Source: Mycobacterium simulans (lineage in GTDB: Bacteria > Actinomycetota > Actinomycetes > Mycobacteriales > Mycobacteriaceae). Taken from it: a stretch of DNA of 64,000 bases. The translations under genes were made by a program, and so were the position numbers. Each line of letters starts with the position of its first letter. Within the stretch, counting starts at the first letter, position 1. The notes beneath the pieces are model-generated. The model did not search any database and had not been told where the DNA came from. It saw only the letters and a program-made list of their open reading frames with translations. Positions 30,701-37,399 of this stretch are shown in pieces. The stretch covers positions 1,756,321 through 1,820,320 of the forward strand of contig NZ_OCVX01000003.1 in NCBI RefSeq assembly GCF_900232995.1, read 5' to 3'.

Positions 30701-31039
30701 CATCACCACACGCGAGCCCAACGGCAGATCGGAAAAGGCACCGTCTCGGATCTGGCACACCCGGTCCCACAGCCGCCGATACGTCCAGACATCCGTTTCG
30801 GCCATATCGACCATGCGAAGCGCAACCGCATCGGGGCGTCGCTCGGCCCACTCGGCGACCAAGTCGGTAATGCGTCGATCCGCCGCCGGCGCCCCGAGCG
30901 GATTATTGCGAAACTCTTCGCTGTGGCCCCAGGAGTTCGGTGCCCCCGTCGCCGTAAGCACCATGCATCTGCTCCTCTGATCCTGGTCGGCGCAGGCGAA
31001 TTGATCGGCGTTGGTCCGTTCGATCTCCACCGCAGTCAA
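21785..31039 (-). CDS. NRPS1: FAAL-ACP-Cy-A(Cys)-PCP-Cy-MT-PCP-Cy-PCP
   Basis: A 3084-residue assembly-line protein. Residues 1-605: fatty acyl-AMP ligase (QYSSGSTGEPKG, SWLPLYHDMG, NGAEPVR, GRYRDLIIVGGGNYFPNDIE). Carrier Ser in LGLTSMM near 657. Cy1 705-1130 with DLMIADLTS. A domain 1139-1645 with FDLSVYDIFG; hand-read code D-L-Y-D-F-S-M-I-W-K, Cys-like. PCP near 1696. Cy2 1750-2180 with variant NYLSLDARS. Methyltransferase-like region 2190-2420 (IIEVGSRTGL). PCP near 2483. Cy3 from 2550 with DNVMLDGTS. PCP near 3014, then a KLGKLGQLGKLG tail that may dock with NRPS2. One A domain must load several PCPs, as in HMWP2. The acyl starter replaces the salicylate of pyochelin and yersiniabactin. 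A Zur box lies about 65 bases upstream. Confidence 0.95.
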   Translation of the reverse strand: MTAVEIERTNADQFACADQDQRSRCMVLTATGAPNSWGHSEEFRNNPLGAPAADRRITDLVAEWAERRPDAVALRMVDMAETDVWTYRRLWDRVCQIRDGAFSDLPLGSRVVMAKTGDADYVAGFLAALEAGIIPVPLFLPSADAPQRFLRRAEHILRDCAPSAVYTSADLVDVLAHDSALGGLILRTPDSAADGSPRPPTDVAPNVERVAFLQYSSGSTGEPKGIINTHQTILSQLTIARAMWNQPEKIHTVSWLPLYHDMGIFWGAMLALVTGGIATLIPPFDFVRNPRIWLESVHEARGNWIAGPDFGYRLCVDAFDDATLQSLDLSCLHLATNGAEPVRASTLRDFTEKFGAARLRAEVMAPQYGLAEAGLGVTGTVNPRPWVQRDFDAEQLNHGRAVEVSVPVAGRRTRTLVSCGDTTFQWDVRIVDPQRQLVLPDGEVGEIWVGGTGLPQGYWGRPELTAEIFGATTADGMGPYLRTGDAGFRSDGELYICGRYRDLIIVGGGNYFPNDIELTVEETPCGVDSGGACAVQPEASHTWWLVLETSVTAAEDLGDLSRVLRRRILAVHQTAPERIIWVRPRVLPRTTSGKIRRRKALEMLNAAKFDVVHEVSTWHEPSRAESPATDLAEFVAGLLGVGVDSLATDADLTALGLTSMMSAQVVEWSAARGRQLDFAELYAEPTLANWQRRYDCAPPTRTRDPGTTESDIPTTALQRAYWVGRDPEQPLGGVGCQTYFELCGATIDPDRLDAALDALARRHPMLRSVFPDAGRCRIAPENIHPRVRVHDLSAAGAAAHAPHLDEVRARLRTHRFDVETGDTWRVELTRLPEGCILHFAVDLMIADLTSIGILLHDLAALYRGDELPSVTTRFSDAARTAPTASMDAVERLPEGPQLPMADERVIEFRRQQHTLGATALAALDDSCRTHGVTRAAVFLAAYALVLQRWSSTDDFLINVTTFGRPPGASDVIGDFTKTHLYRAVFDAAIGFADQARGAQRGLRATLRGPESTDLLAAQLYNGTGHSGIAPVVFTYAADTPVLQQRDAETLGTVGVVASMTPQVIIDNQMGALGDNLIVSWDYRASCFPPGVVADMFGAYVGLLESLGAHDWSTPATIDLPQHSELIRQQRNATTAPRPEGLLYDAFQKQVQRDPSRIALRWAADEYVDQPHGDPIAAANSALSYGALDTYARRVAGALAERHAAGSIIGIQLPKGPAQVVAAFGVLMAGCSYLPVGVDQPDDRFARICALSGMSGLIRSKHLEHNAIADPIVHDIDSMIQCAPAEPIRVDPDNTAYVIYTSGSTGEPKGVLVSHATALNTIVDVNRRNEVGPADSLLAVSALDFDLSVYDIFGPLGTGASVVTLSEQSRRDAFRWNALITEFGVTIWDSVPALLDMLLIAAGENDGALPSLRSVFLSGDWIPLDMPRRLHRAAPQARLVAMGGATEAAIWSNEFVLAANVDVDPEWVSVPYGYPLSNQMFRVVDNLGQDCPDYVAGELWIGGAGVAQGYHNAPELTAERFLEDEAGCRWYRTGDLGCYWHDGTLQFLGRLDSQVKIGGHRVECGEIEHVLRGHALVDSAAVVPVYDSTALGAVIVRHRGAGELTDSEAAQLRKYLATRLPQYMIPKWFSCRAELPLTGNGKVDRSQAANDVETFARAAATRQSGTELSPVEQLVADVWSAVLGVPITSRDDNFFAHGGDSLRATQVTAQLKRSGVFGAEVSQLLGRQTLGEFSSVCILGELADDPLVPTVEPMQYDTEFPLSRLQQAYVLGSSGLHGSTRAPTYFAIVLAAIAPPGSIDLNRFLAVVRRCVDEFAALRCVLDSDTGQRVHDIAAEVPVHVVDAAAPDALMRHMADAPFDPRAVPVIQCFAPADSSRYVGLLLNYLSLDARSLATVIATIIADYQQTPRLRPVDPSADVFARFVIESRCNEQGFSAVSPPPALPLSGQRVDPTARVGFARSSFTLPDDAFRGLRDRASRLHVTPTALIFEAFADALHSIGAGDRFAVVVPASHRPSYAPADREVLGNFTRLALCNTDYGLVRPGSPEAVTAAQEQLWGAIGTDGDATGQLAAMRSAGNAGYPVVFTSTLGLAPQGQAELSSVRTLTQTPGVWLDCQVEDDAGGARISWDVAGGVIADEPLAVAFSHFERAVRRHAGQIEELPRIGESDWASAVLADAARLCETVRIRPEYAELVRRWQQQPLVTGHDTARAAHRLADIVAGTASPRTLIGDPQLAPEALLLAEGRLQWALDDLSERIFEHSRAIGRRLRIIEVGSRTGLITQRLSGLVGAVVDEYLCFEPNPVLAEIAAGRPAKTVIRQVNSAEQLDTVADVVVCCGSLHQLAEAGAALEALTVADRGWLWVAEICELTSATLASAAVLNPGLLSPGSLPAADQWWRFIAQHGWQPMQMTQDGPGLAIIAHRQHRATPPPAAPGTHTPPPSAAPERTSSADASVLATIAEIWQRHLNIAGHTVPTASDDFFQLGGDSLVATRVYADLRAAGFGRLALVDLFNYPLLGELAAHAGVPTAPQPTPAAHRTVTQPHPHDEAEFPLTVVQHAYLAGREGGFMLGGVAAHCYFEFELSDFDHDRFDAAARQLIQHHPGLRSTVTTKVDGDEPPRLCALVHPAPIEPIVSDYPDVRARMRDQVIDLTTRPGIDFGVQLCAAGRAVIGISMDNVMLDGTSMMIALAQLDHLYRGGSLDELPPLRTTFGNYVRNHPELWPGTDESALPQLAASRDYWRARLPSLPPTPQLAPTQVLLDIDKPVFDRAEAVIAQDDWTRILQSCRAERVTAASFLLAHYARVLASWAGTADFCVNVTLFDRDPDVPGIEDVIGDFTSLLLLECRVDTTVSIWEQARRLQRQLIPDLPHRTADAVWLQRELLRHHGQPANAFFPVVFTSGLGLADASRGSSAELGSLVFGLSQTPQTVLDFQMWENAGSLSLSWDFVTQAITPEVARRHLDAMLHAMVSTVGSPAHSAQHDAPATDELVQRVSMICAAALGLPRVEPGQNFFQLGGDSVAATKVVEQINREVTPTATMRLLFENPVIGDFAEKLGKLGKLGQLGKLGELRTAVPAEDAEIEEGVL

Positions 31040-31101
31040 GTCCGTGACGCTTCTCCGCCTGGGGGGTTGACAAGCGGTAGCTCCGGATGCAATTTATAAC
31101 A

Positions 31102-31116
31102 TGAAAATCGTTTTCA
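31102..31116. promoter_or_regulatory. Zur box between NRPS1 and PE genes
   Basis: TGAAAATCGTTTTCA is a 7-1-7 palindrome with 6 of 7 pairs matching. It lies 63 bases upstream of the NRPS1 start and 167 bases upstream of the divergent PE gene. On the minus strand TTGTTG and TATAAA, 16 bases apart, could be -35 and -10 elements that bracket the box, so a bound repressor would block the NRPS promoter. Confidence 0.8.
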
Positions 31117-31282
31117 ACAAGAAGTGTCTTCGAACGAGTGCACCGCGGGTTCCGCTCGAGTCTCGCTAGCAGCGAGCTCGCCGGGAAGCTTCGGATGCAG
31201 CAGGTGGTTCGCCGCTCACCGGCGAGCCGAAATGCTTGTTTGTCGGTCGTCATCGTCCTAGGGGAGTCGAGGAGAGTCGGAT

Positions 31283-32524
31283 ATGCCGTTTGTGATCGCA
31301 ACACCGGAGCTGATGCACGGTGCGGCCGAGCGTTTAGCCGGTATTGGCTCGTCGCTGGCCGAGGCCACCGCGACCGTTTCGGGTCCCACCACCGGGATTG
31401 CGGCTGCGGCTGCCGACGAGGTGTCGATCGCGATTGCGTCGATGTTCGGTGAATTCGGCGAGGAATTTCAGGCGCTCAGCTCTGCGGCGCAGACGTTTCA
31501 TACGCAGTTCGTCGACGTTATGAACTCGAGCGTGGGTGCCTACGCGAGTGCCGAGGTCGCCAACGCTCAGCAGACGCTGCTGGGCGGAAAGGCTACGTCC
31601 GGTGCACCCGCTGCCGCGGCCGCCAGTGTCGACCCGATAACCCGGTGGCAGCAGGTCTTCACCACCACCTCACAGAATGCCCAGAAGGTGTTCGGCGCCT
31701 CCCAGCAGGCCCTGAACACTGTGTCCGGCGGCGTCTCGGCTGCAATCGCCAATCCCACAACGCTTCTCGGCAATCTGCAGAATGCGGCGCAGTCCGTAGC
31801 ACTGATCGGCGCGCCCAACGACCTCACGTCGGCCGTGACGCAACACACCCTCGGTGGTATCACCGAGTTCATCCAGGCGGATGGCAGCGATCCGATTCCC
31901 ATCAATGACGCACACGTCCAGTTGTACGAGGCTCTGCTTGGCAACACCGAGGAGTTCAGTCCCACGGGAGGCCTGGAGGGTCTGCTGCTAACGGGTGTCG
32001 TCAATCTCGCCGCGTCACCGATGAGTGGTGTGCTGATGGGCGCGGTAGGTCCGTTCGTCAGTCCCGGCGTAGCGCTACTCAACAGCATGGGGAATGTATT
32101 CGCCGACCTCACCGGTGGAAATCCAACGGCGGCGCTTTATGGCCTGATCAACACGCCCGCCGACGTCGTCGACGCTTTCTTCAACGGTGCAACCTTGAAC
32201 CTCGACGCGCTGGCACCAGTGATCAACCCGTTCGTCTCTTCGGGCACGGGGGGCGCCGAGACGCTCACCGGCCTCAGCCTCGGCTTCGGCGGGCTGTTCA
32301 GCCCGGGTCAGGTGGTAACAGGAGCCAGCGGCCCGATGTACGACGGCGTCGGCGGCTCCCTCTTCAACTCCTTGGGTGTGCATCTCGCCTACGCGAGTGA
32401 CGAATTCAACGGCAGCCTGACGATCGCCCCGGCCCCGGTGGGCCCGATCGGTGCAACAGCGGGACTGATCAGCATCATCGGGCATGCACTGGGCGGCAAC
32501 CTGCAGCCGCCGCCGGCAGCCTAG
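31283..32524 (+). CDS. PE family protein with long C-terminal domain (PE-a)
   Basis: A 413-residue PE protein starting MPFVIATPELMHGAAERLAG, with the PE domain to about residue 100 and a YxxxD/E-type region after DEVSIAIASMFGEFGEEFQ. The remaining 300 residues are not PGRS; they carry a conserved block GVLMGAVGPFVSPGVALL near residue 245 and Gly-rich GGLFSPGQVV near 345. The ATG follows GAGGAGAG. It is divergent from NRPS1 and shares the Zur-box region. It is a close paralogue of the PE gene at 43022. Zur-controlled PE/PPE pairs of ESX-3 assist siderophore and zinc uptake in mycobacteria; a similar outer-membrane role is inferred. Confidence 0.9.
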   Translation: MPFVIATPELMHGAAERLAGIGSSLAEATATVSGPTTGIAAAAADEVSIAIASMFGEFGEEFQALSSAAQTFHTQFVDVMNSSVGAYASAEVANAQQTLLGGKATSGAPAAAAASVDPITRWQQVFTTTSQNAQKVFGASQQALNTVSGGVSAAIANPTTLLGNLQNAAQSVALIGAPNDLTSAVTQHTLGGITEFIQADGSDPIPINDAHVQLYEALLGNTEEFSPTGGLEGLLLTGVVNLAASPMSGVLMGAVGPFVSPGVALLNSMGNVFADLTGGNPTAALYGLINTPADVVDAFFNGATLNLDALAPVINPFVSSGTGGAETLTGLSLGFGGLFSPGQVVTGASGPMYDGVGGSLFNSLGVHLAYASDEFNGSLTIAPAPVGPIGATAGLISIIGHALGGNLQPPPAA

Positions 32525-32612
32525 CGCGACACAAGTCGGGTAGGGCCGACCATCGCGGGTAGTCGCGGATGGTTGACTACTGGTGCGAACTGGGTTCATG
32601 GAAGGTGGCTTG

Positions 32613-33437
32613 ATGAGCGGGACCGTGCCGGACCTGGGCGAAATCCAGGAAACGTTGCTGATCCCGCTCTACGCCCGAGCCTGTGACGCCGTCGCACGTC
32701 GTCCGGTGCTGGATGACCGGCGGGCACGCGAACTCGTCGACGCGATCGACTACGAGTTCACCCGATTCGGCGGTTCTTCCCTGTCGGGCTCGGTGTATCG
32801 ATCATCGATCTTTGACGGCTGGGCCGCGCAATTCCTACGCAACTATCCCGCTGGAACCGTCGTCGAACTTGGCACCGGGCTGAACACCAGGTTCGACCGC
32901 CTCGACAACGGCCAAGTCCACTGGTTTGACCTCGACCTTCCCGACGTTATTGCGTTGCGCCGCCGGTTTTTTCGCGACAGCGAGCGGTGCAAAATGCTCG
33001 GCTGCTCGGTGCTCGACACCGAGTGGTTCGACGTGGTGGCCGGCTCCCCAGGACCCTATTTGTTCCTTAGCGAAGCCGTCCTGCTCTATTTCAGCGGCGA
33101 TGACGCGCGTCGTGTTCTCGCCCAGCTCTCGCAACGATTCCCGGGTGCATTGATCGCCTTCGACACCGCGGGCGAGCGGATGGTCGCTAACCAGGACCGC
33201 AACCGATCGCTGGCGCAGGTGAAGGCTCGGCTGCGATGGATCTGCGAGGATCCGCGCGACCTTGAGTCCTGCGGGCTGGAGCTGCTCGACACCAGAACGC
33301 TGGCTACTCCGCAATCCGAGATCGCCAAAAGCTGGCCACCGCAACGCCGTTACGGCATGCGGCTGCTGGCACGCCTGGTGCCGTCGATGGTCAACACCTA
33401 TAAGTTCAACTTGTTCAAACTCGGGGAGCCGCACTGA
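32613..33437 (+). CDS. LCMT-like SAM-dependent O-methyltransferase
   Basis: A 274-residue methyltransferase of the leucine carboxyl methyltransferase-like family (PF04072 type). The SAM-binding motif is VVELGTGLNTRFDRLD near residue 85; FDLDLPDVIALR follows, and LFLSEAVLLYF matches the family's third motif. ATG 32613 is preceded by GGAAGGTGG; a GTG at 32583 in the same frame is an alternative. Relatives next to NRPS or PKS operons methylate carboxyl or hydroxyl groups of the product, so tailoring of the metallophore is possible. It lies 88 bases downstream of the PE gene on the same strand. Confidence 0.85.
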   Translation: MSGTVPDLGEIQETLLIPLYARACDAVARRPVLDDRRARELVDAIDYEFTRFGGSSLSGSVYRSSIFDGWAAQFLRNYPAGTVVELGTGLNTRFDRLDNGQVHWFDLDLPDVIALRRRFFRDSERCKMLGCSVLDTEWFDVVAGSPGPYLFLSEAVLLYFSGDDARRVLAQLSQRFPGALIAFDTAGERMVANQDRNRSLAQVKARLRWICEDPRDLESCGLELLDTRTLATPQSEIAKSWPPQRRYGMRLLARLVPSMVNTYKFNLFKLGEPH

Positions 33438-33495
33438 AACGCGCAGCCTGCGCGCCGCCCTTTTGTACACCGGGCGATTCGCGCTCGTTACGGAC

Positions 33496-34242
33496 GTGCT
33501 CAAAGCGCTTCTGGCCGAGGAGGTTTCCGGATCTCGCTGTGGCCGGATGCTAGCGCTACTAATGACGTTGTCGGGGCTGGCGTTCGTCGAATCTTTCAAC
33601 GTCCTCAACCTCGGCGCCCCCTCGGCGATCGTCTATGACAGTCGCCTGCACCGCCGTTCTCCGCTGCCTGGCGGGCTGAGTTTCGTTGCGGGCCTGTTCG
33701 CGGCGACGGCGGCTGTTGGCATCACCGTAGCAATGGGTGTGACCTTCGTTACCGAGCTCACCGCCTTCAAACTGACCCCCGCGACCCGCTATCGCGGCGA
33801 GCTGATAGTTGGTGCGATTCTCGCCTGCATCGCGTGTTATCCGTCGGCTACGCAGAAAGCGTCGCCGCGATGGGCGTTCACGGTTATGCGGCGGCGTCCG
33901 TGGCTGTTTGCCGGTGCCGGGGCAACCCTCGGTTTCGGCCAGGCGGCAACCGACGTGGTGTATTTGGCCGCCCTCGCCATGCTCAGCACGCATCATCCCC
34001 AGCCTTCGGTCTGGCCGGCGGTGTGGCCCCTGATGGTGGTTGCGTATTGCGTCATCGAGCTGTGGCCACCTCTGCTTGTGCTCTTCCTGGCAACTAGGCG
34101 AACAGCACGCGCACAGCGTCTCCAACGTGGTCTCGTGCGCGTGATTACCCGGTATGGCCCCAGATGGGTGCGCGCATTGTGTCTGGTGACCGGAGCCGCG
34201 CTGGTGATCGATGCGTTTCTGCACAGTCATAGCCTCTGGTAA
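33496..34242 (+). CDS. GAP/Sap-type polytopic membrane protein
   Basis: A membrane protein of about 248 residues with roughly six hydrophobic helices. The first helix contains MTLSGLAFVESFNVLNLGAP, resembling the DSLNP signature of the GAP (Sap, sulfolipid-1-addressing) family, which is related to LysE-type exporters. Start is uncertain: GTG 33496, TTG 33463 and ATG 33547 are in frame, and the reading frame also runs back into the methyltransferase gene. In mycobacteria GAP proteins help export complex lipids such as sulfolipid-1 and glycopeptidolipids. A role in exporting the predicted lipidated NRPS product is a reasonable inference. Confidence 0.75.
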   Translation: MLKALLAEEVSGSRCGRMLALLMTLSGLAFVESFNVLNLGAPSAIVYDSRLHRRSPLPGGLSFVAGLFAATAAVGITVAMGVTFVTELTAFKLTPATRYRGELIVGAILACIACYPSATQKASPRWAFTVMRRRPWLFAGAGATLGFGQAATDVVYLAALAMLSTHHPQPSVWPAVWPLMVVAYCVIELWPPLLVLFLATRRTARAQRLQRGLVRVITRYGPRWVRALCLVTGAALVIDAFLHSHSLW

Positions 34243-34260
34243 ACCCACAGGTACCTCTAC

Positions 34261-34324
34261 TGAAAATGACTTTCATTTGCTGTATCCAGCGACTATTTTG
34301 TCGTACAAATGAACATCATTTTCA
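34261..34324. promoter_or_regulatory. Two tandem Zur boxes upstream of the first PPE gene
   Basis: TGAAAATGACTTTCA at 34261-34275 and TGAACATCATTTTCA at 34310-34324, each matching 6 of 7 palindrome positions, centred 49 bases apart. They precede the leader peptide and PPE gene by 39 and 95 bases. Two boxes suggest tighter zinc control of this PPE. Confidence 0.78.
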
Positions 34325-34362
34325 TTAACGCTGGATCGCAGGTGCCGATCGCTCGCCGAATC

Positions 34363-34422
34363 ATGACACTGGCCGATCCCCGTCGAGTGTTGTCGTCGGA
34401 GTCGATGGGCGGTGCGCGGTGA
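34363..34422 (+). CDS. Possible 19-codon leader peptide coupled to the PPE gene
   Basis: ATG 34363 opens a 19-residue frame ([19 protein letters not shown]) whose TGA overlaps the GTG of the PPE gene (GTGA). A similar short frame precedes the second PPE gene at 48732. There is no strong ribosome binding site, so it may be a vestige of a PE gene or a coupling device. Confidence 0.35.
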   Translation: MTLADPRRVLSSESMGGAR

Positions 34423-35891
34423 CGGCGCCGGTCTGGATGGGGTCGCCGCCCGAGGTTCACTCGGCGTTGCTGAGTAGTGGCCCCGGGCCCGGCCCGTTGC
34501 TGGCGGCCGCGGGGGCGTGGAATTCGTTGAGCGTGCAGTACGCCGAGGTGGCCGACGAATTGTCGGCGCTGGTGGCCGCTGTGCGGGCCGGCGCGTGGCA
34601 GGGCCCGAGCTCGGAGTCGTATGCGGCCGCCCATGCGCCGTATGTGGTTTGGTTAGTCCAGGCGGCCGCAAACGCGGCGGCTGCGGCTATACAGCACGAG
34701 ATCCAGGCCGGTGCCTACATCGCCGCGCTGGCGGCGATGCCCACCCTGGGTGAGCTGGCCGCCAACCACGCCACCCATGCGGTGTTGGTGGTGACGAATT
34801 TCTTTGGGATCAACACCATTCCGATCGCGCTCAACGAGGCCGACTACCTGCGGATGTGGATTCAGGCCGCCACGATCATGAGCATCTATGAGGCGGTTTC
34901 CGCGGCGGCCGTGGCGGCGGTGCCGGCAACCGGTGCGGCCCCGCCGGTGCTGAAATCCGAAGGCCCGTTGGCCGCATCCGACTTTTCCCTGGGGGGCATC
35001 ATCGCCGACTGGGAGAAGTTCGTCGAGGCGCTGATCGATTGGTTGTTCGGCGTGCAGAGCCCGCTCCGCATCTTCGAGGCGCTGATCGCCTTCTTGGAGA
35101 GTCCGTCGCTGGCGAGCCTTTGGGCGGTGGTGTTGGCGTTGGCTTTCGAGGTCGTCTTCGACGCAGTGTTCTTTTCGCCCGTGGCGCTGTTGATTACTCC
35201 GTTTCTGCCATTGGCGGGCCTGGGCGGTCTTGGGGGATTGGCCGGACTCGCGGGCTTATCTCGGCTGGGGCAGGTACCGGTCGGCGGGGAGCTTCCGGAA
35301 TCTGTTGTGTCGCATCCTGGGCAAGTTCTGGGCATCGCATCGTCGGTCGCGGCGCCTGGGCCTGGCGCGCCCGCCGCCTCGGGCGCGTCGACTCCCGGAT
35401 CGTCGCCCGCGTCCACGCCGGCTTCGTCGGCGCAGACGGGAGGTATCGGCGGGTTCGACTATGTGGTATTCGGGGGGCCGGATGGGGGCGGAGGTCCGAC
35501 GCTGATCGATCGTGGTACGGGGATGGCGGTGCCGGCCGATGTCGCCGCGGCCGCCGCGGCTCCGGCCCAGGCCTCAACGCAGCAGCGATCGCGGCGACGG
35601 CGACGGACGGTGGCCAGAGACTACGCCGACGAGTGGATAGACATGGATACCAGCGTTGCTGCTCCGCCGGACAGCGCCGCTACCGCGACCGTTGCCTCGA
35701 ACCGTGGTGCGGAGTCGTTAGGTTTCAGCGGGACGCTGTCGAGGGCCGACGCGATCCGCCCGGAAGGGTTGGTCACTATCGCTGATGATTACGGTGCTGG
35801 ACCGAGGGCGCCGATGTTGCCGCATACCTGGGAGAGCTACCATGGCGAAGAATCGGCGGATTCTGTTGGGCCCGAGGATTCTTGGCGGTGA
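34419..35891 (+). CDS. PPE family protein, PPW subgroup
   Basis: A 490-residue PPE protein. The N-terminus [20 protein letters not shown] carries the Pro-Pro-Glu, and residues 1-180 form the PPE domain with the WxG-like turn ([14 protein letters not shown]). The C-terminus has the PPW pattern: [18 protein letters not shown] and PMLPHTWES. In M. tuberculosis the PPW group includes ESX-3- and Zur-linked members. GTG 34419 is coupled to a short leader frame, and two Zur boxes lie upstream. Probably a surface or outer-membrane component expressed under zinc starvation. It is closely paralogous to the PPE at 48797. Confidence 0.92.
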   Translation: MTAPVWMGSPPEVHSALLSSGPGPGPLLAAAGAWNSLSVQYAEVADELSALVAAVRAGAWQGPSSESYAAAHAPYVVWLVQAAANAAAAAIQHEIQAGAYIAALAAMPTLGELAANHATHAVLVVTNFFGINTIPIALNEADYLRMWIQAATIMSIYEAVSAAAVAAVPATGAAPPVLKSEGPLAASDFSLGGIIADWEKFVEALIDWLFGVQSPLRIFEALIAFLESPSLASLWAVVLALAFEVVFDAVFFSPVALLITPFLPLAGLGGLGGLAGLAGLSRLGQVPVGGELPESVVSHPGQVLGIASSVAAPGPGAPAASGASTPGSSPASTPASSAQTGGIGGFDYVVFGGPDGGGGPTLIDRGTGMAVPADVAAAAAAPAQASTQQRSRRRRRTVARDYADEWIDMDTSVAAPPDSAATATVASNRGAESLGFSGTLSRADAIRPEGLVTIADDYGAGPRAPMLPHTWESYHGEESADSVGPEDSWR

Positions 35892-35910
35892 TGATCGGGT
35901 CGTGCAAGCC

Positions 35911-36429
35911 TCAGTCGCTCAGACATCGGGGGCAGGTCCCGTAGATATCGATGTGATGCGCGACGTCGGTGTAGTGGTATCGAGCGGTGAGTTCGCTGGT
36001 GCGTTCTTCGAGTTCGGTCGGGGTGAACGCAACTGCCCGGCCGCAACGTCGGCACAGTAGATAGTGCTGATGTTCGGTTCCAACGCGTAAGCGGTAGAGA
36101 ATCTCGCCATCTTCGGCGCGCTGAGCTTCGGCAATACGCTCGTCGGCTAATGCATGAAGAATCCGGTAAATGGTGGTCAATGCGACGCGAATCGCATCCT
36201 GCTGCTGGCACATTTCGACGTAGAGCTGGCGAGCGCTGCGAAAGTTATCGCTGGTTCTCAGGGCGTCGAGAACGGCTTGGCGCCGGACAGTGCTGCGACG
36301 TCGTTGTCCTACCGCTGGCGCGGGCACCGAAGGTAGCTCCTTAACGGACGGTTCGGATCTGTCTGGCGGACTGATCTTGGGGACGGCTCGTGTCGGGGAA
36401 GTGAGGACTTGAGCATGGGGCTCGACCAT
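35911..36429 (-). CDS. Zur/FurB zinc uptake repressor (island copy)
   Basis: A 172-residue Fur-family regulator. The winged-helix part includes STVRRQAVLDALRTSDNFRS and ALTTIYRILHAL. The dimerisation half has the HQHYLLCRRCG and YGTCPRCLSD CxxC pairs that hold structural zinc, and a THxxH-like cluster (VAHHIDIYG). This pattern fits Zur more than Fur. An N-terminal extension of about 45 residues, rich in Pro and Ser, is unusual. Start ATG 36429 abuts a Zur-like palindrome, suggesting autoregulation. M. tuberculosis Zur (Rv2359) sits beside SmtB elsewhere, so this may be an additional, island-specific Zur. Confidence 0.92.
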   Translation of the reverse strand: MVEPHAQVLTSPTRAVPKISPPDRSEPSVKELPSVPAPAVGQRRRSTVRRQAVLDALRTSDNFRSARQLYVEMCQQQDAIRVALTTIYRILHALADERIAEAQRAEDGEILYRLRVGTEHQHYLLCRRCGRAVAFTPTELEERTSELTARYHYTDVAHHIDIYGTCPRCLSD

Positions 36430-36436
36430 GTGAAAA

Positions 36437-36451
36437 TGATAACCGTTGTCA
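36437..36451. promoter_or_regulatory. Zur-like operator at the zur start
   Basis: TGATAACCGTTGTCA matches the 7-1-7 palindrome spacing of the other boxes (6 of 7 pairs) and is preceded by TGAAAA, giving a compound site from 36431. It lies just upstream of the zur ATG and 170 bases upstream of the divergent methyltransferase gene. Confidence 0.6.
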
Positions 36452-36620
36452 GCAGGAGTCGGGTCGAACCTGAAACATGTTGTTGTATCCCGCGCTATCC
36501 CCCGCGGCGGCTTACGCGAATCATGGCCCCACTCTGGCTAACGACAGCGATTTCGGAGGCCCTCACCACCACGGCTCGAGACATTGCGCGACAACGGCAA
36601 AGATTGGAGACTTTGCAACA

Positions 36621-37355
36621 ATGACCACCACCACCGAAGTCGACCCTTACGCTCGATCGGCGGAATTCTACGAAGTAATGGCCCTGCCGCACTGGGAGAT
36701 GAAGCGCGGCGTGTTGATATCGGCACTGGCCGCAGGCGGCGAAATCACCGAGCCCGTGCTCGATATTGGGGCAGGCACCGGACTGTCGACGATCACCATC
36801 GCAGATACCGTCCCCGACGTTGCGATCCACGCGGTCGAGCCTTCGGCCGCGATGCGGGCCGCGCTGGTTTCACGCCTTCTTGGCCGCGGCGACCTCATTG
36901 ATCGGGTGACCGTACACCCCGATCACGTCGAGAATATCGATCTTCCCGAACGGATCGGCGCCGCAGTGCTTTTCGGCGTCATCGGGTATCTCGACAAGCC
37001 ATCACGGCGCCGATTCTGGGAGATGCTGCGGCCACGGCTCACGCCGCGGGCACCGGTTGTCGTCGAGGTGATGGCCATCGACCAACCGATAGCACTACCT
37101 GAGATGACAATCGCCCAGCAGCGTATCGGCAACCGCCACAACGAGGTACGGATATCCGGCCAACCCGCCGGTCCCGACGCCGAACTTTGGACGATGCGCT
37201 ACGTCGTCAGCGAAGAAGACAAGGTCATCACGGACTTCACCACCGATCACACGTGGCACACCGTCGGACTCGCGGAGCTCGCACAAGAAGCCGAAGCGCA
37301 CGATATGGAATTCCAGCAACTGCACCCGATTATCGGTCTGCTACAGCCGCGGTAA
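36621..37355 (+). CDS. Class I SAM-dependent methyltransferase
   Basis: A 244-residue protein with SAM motif I VLDIGAGTGLSTITIAD near residue 46, an acidic strand-2 end in HAVEPSAAMR, and IGAAVLFGVIGYLD as motif IV. ATG 36621 starts MTTTTEVDPYARSAEFYEVM, a common opening for this family; a longer frame upstream lacks similarity. It is divergent from zur with the zur operator in between, so it may be zinc-regulated. The substrate is not evident; it could tailor the NRPS product, lipid or a small thiol. Confidence 0.85.
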   Translation: MTTTTEVDPYARSAEFYEVMALPHWEMKRGVLISALAAGGEITEPVLDIGAGTGLSTITIADTVPDVAIHAVEPSAAMRAALVSRLLGRGDLIDRVTVHPDHVENIDLPERIGAAVLFGVIGYLDKPSRRRFWEMLRPRLTPRAPVVVEVMAIDQPIALPEMTIAQQRIGNRHNEVRISGQPAGPDAELWTMRYVVSEEDKVITDFTTDHTWHTVGLAELAQEAEAHDMEFQQLHPIIGLLQPR

Positions 37356-37399
37356 CCGCAGGGCGAGAGCGCCGGTACTGTCAGCGCTGCGGTCGTTGC

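Noticed and set aside
13491..31039. Salicylate synthase or aryl-AMP ligase for a pyochelin-like starter
   Set aside because: Looked for; none present in the window. The first domain has FAAL motifs (SWLPLYHDMG, NGAEPVR), not the aryl ligase pattern.
34261..34324. Reading the TGAAAAT palindromes as iron (IdeR) boxes
   Set aside because: IdeR boxes read TTAGGTTAGGCTAACCTAA-like; these lack that core and fit the zinc (Zur) pattern beside zinc-free ribosomal genes.
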